Source: Pedobacter sp. MC2016-05
GTDB lineage: Bacteria; Bacteroidota; Bacteroidia; Sphingobacteriales; Sphingobacteriaceae
DNA length: 64,000 nucleotides
NCBI RefSeq assembly: GCF_026239735.1
Contig: NZ_JAPIVT010000023.1
Location: 25,828 to 89,827, forward strand
Direction of reading: 5' to 3'
The notes under the pieces were generated by a model that had not been told where the DNA came from, ran no database searches, and saw only the letters and a program-made list of their open reading frames with translations. How positions within the stretch are numbered: the stretch's first letter is position 1; the number at the start of each line of letters is the position of its first letter. A program made the translations under genes and the position numbers. Positions 60,459 to 64,000 of the stretch are shown one piece after another.

Positions 60459-63158
60459 TTAGCCAAAAACACTTTTAGCCTTGCTAATGGCTTTCTTTAA
60501 ATCAATTCCTTTTCCTAAAACGCCTTTAAAAAGATCGCCTTCTACTTTCAACCGATCTATTGCATTAAAAATATTGAAATCTTGCATCTTCAATCCTGGC
60601 TTAACCTCATCCCAATGCAAGGGCATAGAAACGGTTGCCCCAACTTTTGGTCGGAGGGAATATGGCCCCGCAATGGTAGCACCTGGCCTGTTTTGCAAAA
60701 AATCTAAGTACATTTTACCTTTTCTGGCCGAGATCATGCGCTCTAAAGAAGTATATTCCGGTATTTGATCATGCACCAGGTTAACAATAATTTTAGCAAA
60801 CATCTGGCTCTGATCGTAACTGTACTTTGCGTTTAGCGGAATGTAGATATGCATACCCGTTGAGCCTGAGGTTTTGCAAAAACTTGGTACATCTATCGCA
60901 TCCAATACCTTTTTTGTTTCTAATGCAGCTTCTACCACCTGATCAAAAGAATGCTTATCCGGATCAAGATCAATTACGCAATAATCTGGATTATCGGGGC
61001 TTTGAATGCGGCTAAACCATGGATTCATTTCAATGCAGCCTAAACTGGCCATCCAAAGCAAGGAAGCTTCATCAGTGCCCACCAAATATTCTTTCTTCTC
61101 TCCTTCGCCGTTTTCATAAGGAAAAGTTTTTGCCCAATCAGGCGCTTTTCCCTTAACATCTTTTTGGTAGAAACTTTTGCCATGAATACCCCCTGGGAAA
61201 CGATTTAGCGATTGTGGCCGATCTTTCAAGTATGGAAGAATATATTCGGCAACCTGGTAATAGTAGTTAAACATGTCCCTTTTGGTCACCTTATCTTCGG
61301 GCCAGTAAATTTTACTTAAGTTGGTAAATTTAAGCTCGTGCCCTTTAATCTTCCGCACTTGTGTTTCATCTTTCGGATTAAGCAGCGTTTTTTTATCTTT
61401 TCCTTTTGGTGGATTGATGGCTTCCGAATGTGTTTCTTTTTGATCTGATGCTTGATCTATGATCGCTTCAGTAGGAACTTCTGTTTCCCTAACCACATCC
61501 GCCGCTTTTTTATCTTCACGCATGCCTTGAAAAGACGGATGACGAAAAACACCATCATCCGTAATTTCGGTAAATGCCACTTCGCAAACAAGTTCTGGTT
61601 TTAGCCAGGTAGCTTTTGCTTTTGGAGGATTTGGGCGAAACCTTGATGGTTTGTTTACATCAGGCAATTCATCAAAAGGGCTTTTATCAATAATTAGTTT
61701 GTCGAACTGCTTCACCAACTCCTTTTGCAGTTTATCCGAAAAACCTGTCCCAACTTTACCTACATATTGAAGCTTTTTATTTTCATAAACACCGAGGAGC
61801 AAAGAACTAAAAGATTTAGAGGTGTCTTCATTTTTGGTGTAGCCTGCAATAATTACTTCCTGGCGTTTATGCACTTTGATTTTCAACCAATCTTTTGATC
61901 GGCGATCGGCTACATAAGTACTTTCAATTTTCTTTGCAATGATACCTTCCAAACCCATTTTCTCAGCAGCAGCGAAAAAATCTATTCCGCTGCCCTTAAA
62001 AACCTTACCAAGGCGAACCCGATCATCGTCTGTTGGCAAAACTTCGTTTAAAATAGCCTGCCTTTGATAAAGTGGTAACTCCATTAAATTTTTACCCTCA
62101 TACCAAAGCAAGTCGAATACGTAAAATACAAGCTCCCCGTCAGCCTCGCTTCTCCAGTTTTGTAAAGATCCGAAGTTCGAAATTCCTTTTTCATTCAATA
62201 CTAAAATTTCGCCATCCAAAACCGCATTGATGCTCCATTCCTGAAGCAGATCGTATATTGGGTAAAATTTTTCGTTGAACGATTTGTTATTTCGGGAAAG
62301 AAGATTCACCTGCTTTTTATTGATAAAAGCTAAAGCACGATAACCATCCCATTTTACTTCGTATTGCCAGTCCTCATCATCAAAAGGTTCATCAACCAGT
62401 GTAGCCAACATAGGCTTTATATTTTTGGGGATTGCTGTTTTTGGTGCCATTTTTAAGATTGCCTTCGGATCTAGCGCTACATTTTCACCGACTTCTTTAG
62501 TCTCCTTTTTTTTAGATTTTACAGGATTTTTTTTCTCAGGCTTTAGTGTCTGTTCCTTCCCATCTTTCCAAACCTTTTCAGAAGATTTTTCCATTCCTTC
62601 AATGGTTTTACCAGATAAAACCGATTTGTCTTGTTTTGTAATGTCTTTGGTTGAAGCAAAATCGTCTTTATGTTTAATCAATAACCAACCGTTTTCGCCC
62701 ATTCCATGGGTTTTAACTAAGGCAAATTCACCCTTCAACTTTTCGCCGTTCAATTTTATTTTAACCGAACCAGCCTCCAATTGCTTGAGTAAATGTTTCT
62801 CTTGTGCTTTTTTGCCTTTGATATCTTCGATAGGCTCGTAGGTTCCTTCATCCCAAACAATTACTGTTCCGCCCCCATATTCTCCCTGTGGAATAATACC
62901 CTCGAAATTTCTATAATCAAAGGGATGATCTTCAACCATCATCGCCAATCGTTTATTTTTTGGATCTGTTGAAGGACCTTTTGGGACTGCCCAACTCTTT
63001 AATACACCATCCATTTCCAACCTAAAATCATAGTGTAAACGAGATGCATCGTGTTTTTGGATCACAAACATCAATTTGGTTTTACTCTTACTCCTACCCG
63101 ATTTCGGTTCGGTTGTTTTTGAGAAATCTCGTTTAGCTACATACTTTTCCAGGCTCAT
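60459..63158 (-). CDS. ligD: DNA ligase D (LigD), 3'-phosphoesterase, ligase, polymerase
   Basis: An 899-residue non-homologous end-joining enzyme in the order phosphoesterase, ligase, polymerase. The PE domain has HDASRLHYDFRLEMDG (36-51) and MVEDHPFDYRNFEGIIPQGE (74-93). The ligase has the adenylated lysine K269 in YEVKWDGYRA and GLEGIIAKK. A lysine-rich linker follows. The polymerase domain (about 610-899) has YWPEDKVTKRDMFNYYYQVA and the catalytic CVIDLDPD. LigD repairs double-strand breaks together with Ku, which is not in this window. The gene is preceded (10 bases) by a DUF3606 gene on the same strand. Confidence 0.96.
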   Translation of the reverse strand: MSLEKYVAKRDFSKTTEPKSGRSKSKTKLMFVIQKHDASRLHYDFRLEMDGVLKSWAVPKGPSTDPKNKRLAMMVEDHPFDYRNFEGIIPQGEYGGGTVIVWDEGTYEPIEDIKGKKAQEKHLLKQLEAGSVKIKLNGEKLKGEFALVKTHGMGENGWLLIKHKDDFASTKDITKQDKSVLSGKTIEGMEKSSEKVWKDGKEQTLKPEKKNPVKSKKKETKEVGENVALDPKAILKMAPKTAIPKNIKPMLATLVDEPFDDEDWQYEVKWDGYRALAFINKKQVNLLSRNNKSFNEKFYPIYDLLQEWSINAVLDGEILVLNEKGISNFGSLQNWRSEADGELVFYVFDLLWYEGKNLMELPLYQRQAILNEVLPTDDDRVRLGKVFKGSGIDFFAAAEKMGLEGIIAKKIESTYVADRRSKDWLKIKVHKRQEVIIAGYTKNEDTSKSFSSLLLGVYENKKLQYVGKVGTGFSDKLQKELVKQFDKLIIDKSPFDELPDVNKPSRFRPNPPKAKATWLKPELVCEVAFTEITDDGVFRHPSFQGMREDKKAADVVRETEVPTEAIIDQASDQKETHSEAINPPKGKDKKTLLNPKDETQVRKIKGHELKFTNLSKIYWPEDKVTKRDMFNYYYQVAEYILPYLKDRPQSLNRFPGGIHGKSFYQKDVKGKAPDWAKTFPYENGEGEKKEYLVGTDEASLLWMASLGCIEMNPWFSRIQSPDNPDYCVIDLDPDKHSFDQVVEAALETKKVLDAIDVPSFCKTSGSTGMHIYIPLNAKYSYDQSQMFAKIIVNLVHDQIPEYTSLERMISARKGKMYLDFLQNRPGATIAGPYSLRPKVGATVSMPLHWDEVKPGLKMQDFNIFNAIDRLKVEGDLFKGVLGKGIDLKKAISKAKSVFG

Positions 63159-63168
63159 AATTATTATT

Positions 63169-63342
63169 TTACTTTTTCAAAAAATTTTCAACAGCGGTAA
63201 CTGATGTGCCAACCGTTTCTACCGCAGCCTTAAGTTTATCTTTGCTCACTGCAAATTTGTTAGACCAATAATCTAGCTCATAACCTTCGTTGATGTTGAT
63301 TCTGCTGCGATCAGCACCACCTGTTTTAGTTTTATCATCCAT
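63169..63342 (-). CDS. DUF3606 small protein
   Basis: A 57-residue frame: MDDKTKTGGADRSRININ then EGYELDYWSNKFAVSKDKLK then AAVETVGTSVTAVENFLKK. The SRIN...YELDYW...F.VS...L..AV..VG pattern is that of DUF3606, a widespread small protein family of unknown function. It ends 10 bases before the LigD start on the same strand, so the two are likely co-transcribed; a role beside NHEJ is an inference from position only. No signal or membrane segment. Confidence 0.8.
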   Translation of the reverse strand: MDDKTKTGGADRSRININEGYELDYWSNKFAVSKDKLKAAVETVGTSVTAVENFLKK

Positions 63343-63545
63343 AATAATTTTGATTAGATAACAATTAAACAGTGCTTTAAACCAAAAAGTTTTAAACGTA
63401 CATAGCCGGCTTTCTATCTCAATTAGACATTTATATCACCTAAAAAACATAAATAATCACTTCTCAAATAAAAAATTCATTTCTCAAAACTAAAGCGACA
63501 GAGATAGTGTTTTTAATATATTATCACTAACCAATTTATAAACCT

Positions 63546-63767
63546 ATGATATACCAAAACATTTCGACAACAGCGAGGAAAGAAGTGGTTGAAATTGCCG
63601 ATGAGCAAGATCGCAACTACTGGGCAACAAGACTAGGCGTAAGCAGCGAGAAATTAAAGTCTGCCGTTAAAGCGGTACAAAGCATGGAATTTTCTAAATT
63701 AAAGGATTATTTAAGCTTAGAAAAAATTAAATCTGCAAGCACTTATCAACGTTTCGTTAACCATTAA
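63546..63767 (+). CDS. DUF3606-like small protein (divergent paralogue)
   Basis: A 73-residue protein: KEVVEIADEQDRNYWATRLG, then VSSEKLKSAVKAVQSMEFSK. The YW-x-(R/K)(L/F)-x-VS-x-(D/E)KLK-x-AV block matches the DUF3606 protein on the other side of the 203-base divergent spacer (ELDYWSNKFAVSKDKLKAAV). It has a longer C-terminus. Function unknown. The small gene at 63777 follows after nine bases. Confidence 0.75.
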   Translation: MIYQNISTTARKEVVEIADEQDRNYWATRLGVSSEKLKSAVKAVQSMEFSKLKDYLSLEKIKSASTYQRFVNH

Positions 63768-63776
63768 AATTTTGAA

Positions 63777-63977
63777 ATGGATAACAAATTTGAAGCTAGA
63801 AAACATCAGGTTGAACCTGATGCCCTAATAACAGATTGTGCTCATTTGATTGATTTACCCCCTCAAGCCAGCGTTTTCTCTAAGAAAATTACTGATAATG
63901 CTGTTCGCAACCCAAAAGCAACAATTAAAATATTAACTGTTTTTAATCCTAAAAACGGTTTATCAAATTTACTGTAA
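63777..63977 (+). CDS. Small protein of unknown function
   Basis: A 66-residue frame nine bases after the DUF3606-like gene. It is mostly polar and basic at its ends (DNKFEARKHQVEPDALITD, later NPKATIKILTVFNPKNG). I recognise no family. The tight spacing supports co-transcription with the gene before it; size and composition leave real doubt that it is translated. Confidence 0.4.
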   Translation: MDNKFEARKHQVEPDALITDCAHLIDLPPQASVFSKKITDNAVRNPKATIKILTVFNPKNGLSNLL

Positions 63978-64000
63978 ATGCTAAGCAGGTTCCTTAAAAC

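Overview
The window looks like chromosomal DNA of a Bacteroidota bacterium, most likely a Pedobacter-like member of the Sphingobacteriaceae. Support: two SusC/SusD pairs, two SusR/HTCS-type sensor-regulators, a TAnnTTTG-type promoter, AT-rich spacers, many Sec and lipoprotein signals, and DUF3606, DUF3095 and DUF3823 proteins. The genus is an inference. No rRNA, tRNA, CRISPR array or insertion sequence was seen.

Region A (1-10600, minus strand) is a glycan-utilisation locus. In transcription order it encodes myo-inositol oxygenase, SusC, SusD, a purple-acid-type phosphatase, an HGSNAT-like membrane acetyltransferase, a GH89 alpha-N-acetylglucosaminidase and a GH92 alpha-mannosidase cut by the left edge. 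These activities together match the parts of a phosphoinositol glycan (GPI-anchor core or plant GIPC head group): alpha-mannose, alpha-glucosamine, inositol and phosphate. This is the most interesting hypothesis in the window.

Region B (10601-16938) holds a LacI regulator, an SSS symporter, a GH28 polygalacturonase-family enzyme and a GH43 enzyme on the plus strand. Three near-palindromic sites built on ACGTAAACG lie beside MIOX, between lacI and the symporter, and after the GH43 gene, which suggests one LacI regulon spanning regions A and B.

Region C (16939-40656, minus strand) is a second large locus: SusC, SusD, a DUF3823 lipoprotein, a tandem GH43, GH2, GH97, a hybrid two-component regulator, a Tat-signal GH29 fucosidase, a RhaM-family mutarotase, a SusR-like regulator and a GH31 enzyme. 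It is a debranching set suited to xyloglucan side chains or type II arabinogalactan. No endo-acting backbone enzyme lies in the window. In both SusCD loci a strong hairpin follows the binding-protein genes and precedes the enzymes.

Region D (41194-48336, minus strand) encodes a beta-propeller phytase, a beta-helix lipoprotein and a TonB-dependent receptor, preceded by a TPR/LuxR-type regulator. It probably scavenges phosphate, and phytate breakdown could also feed inositol to MIOX.

Region E (48526-64000) is mixed housekeeping and accessory content: two exported proteins of unknown function, a Gfo/Idh/MocA oxidoreductase, a frameshifted Vsr-type endonuclease, an exported PPC/DUF296 protein, a PAP2 phosphatase, a Crp/Fnr-like regulator, a HAD protein with an altered motif I, aldose 1-epimerase, an aldo/keto reductase, a quinone-oxidoreductase-like protein, DUF3095, a Dabb protein, and LigD with two divergent DUF3606 paralogues. 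An inverted pair of REP-like hairpins sits at 59954-60047.
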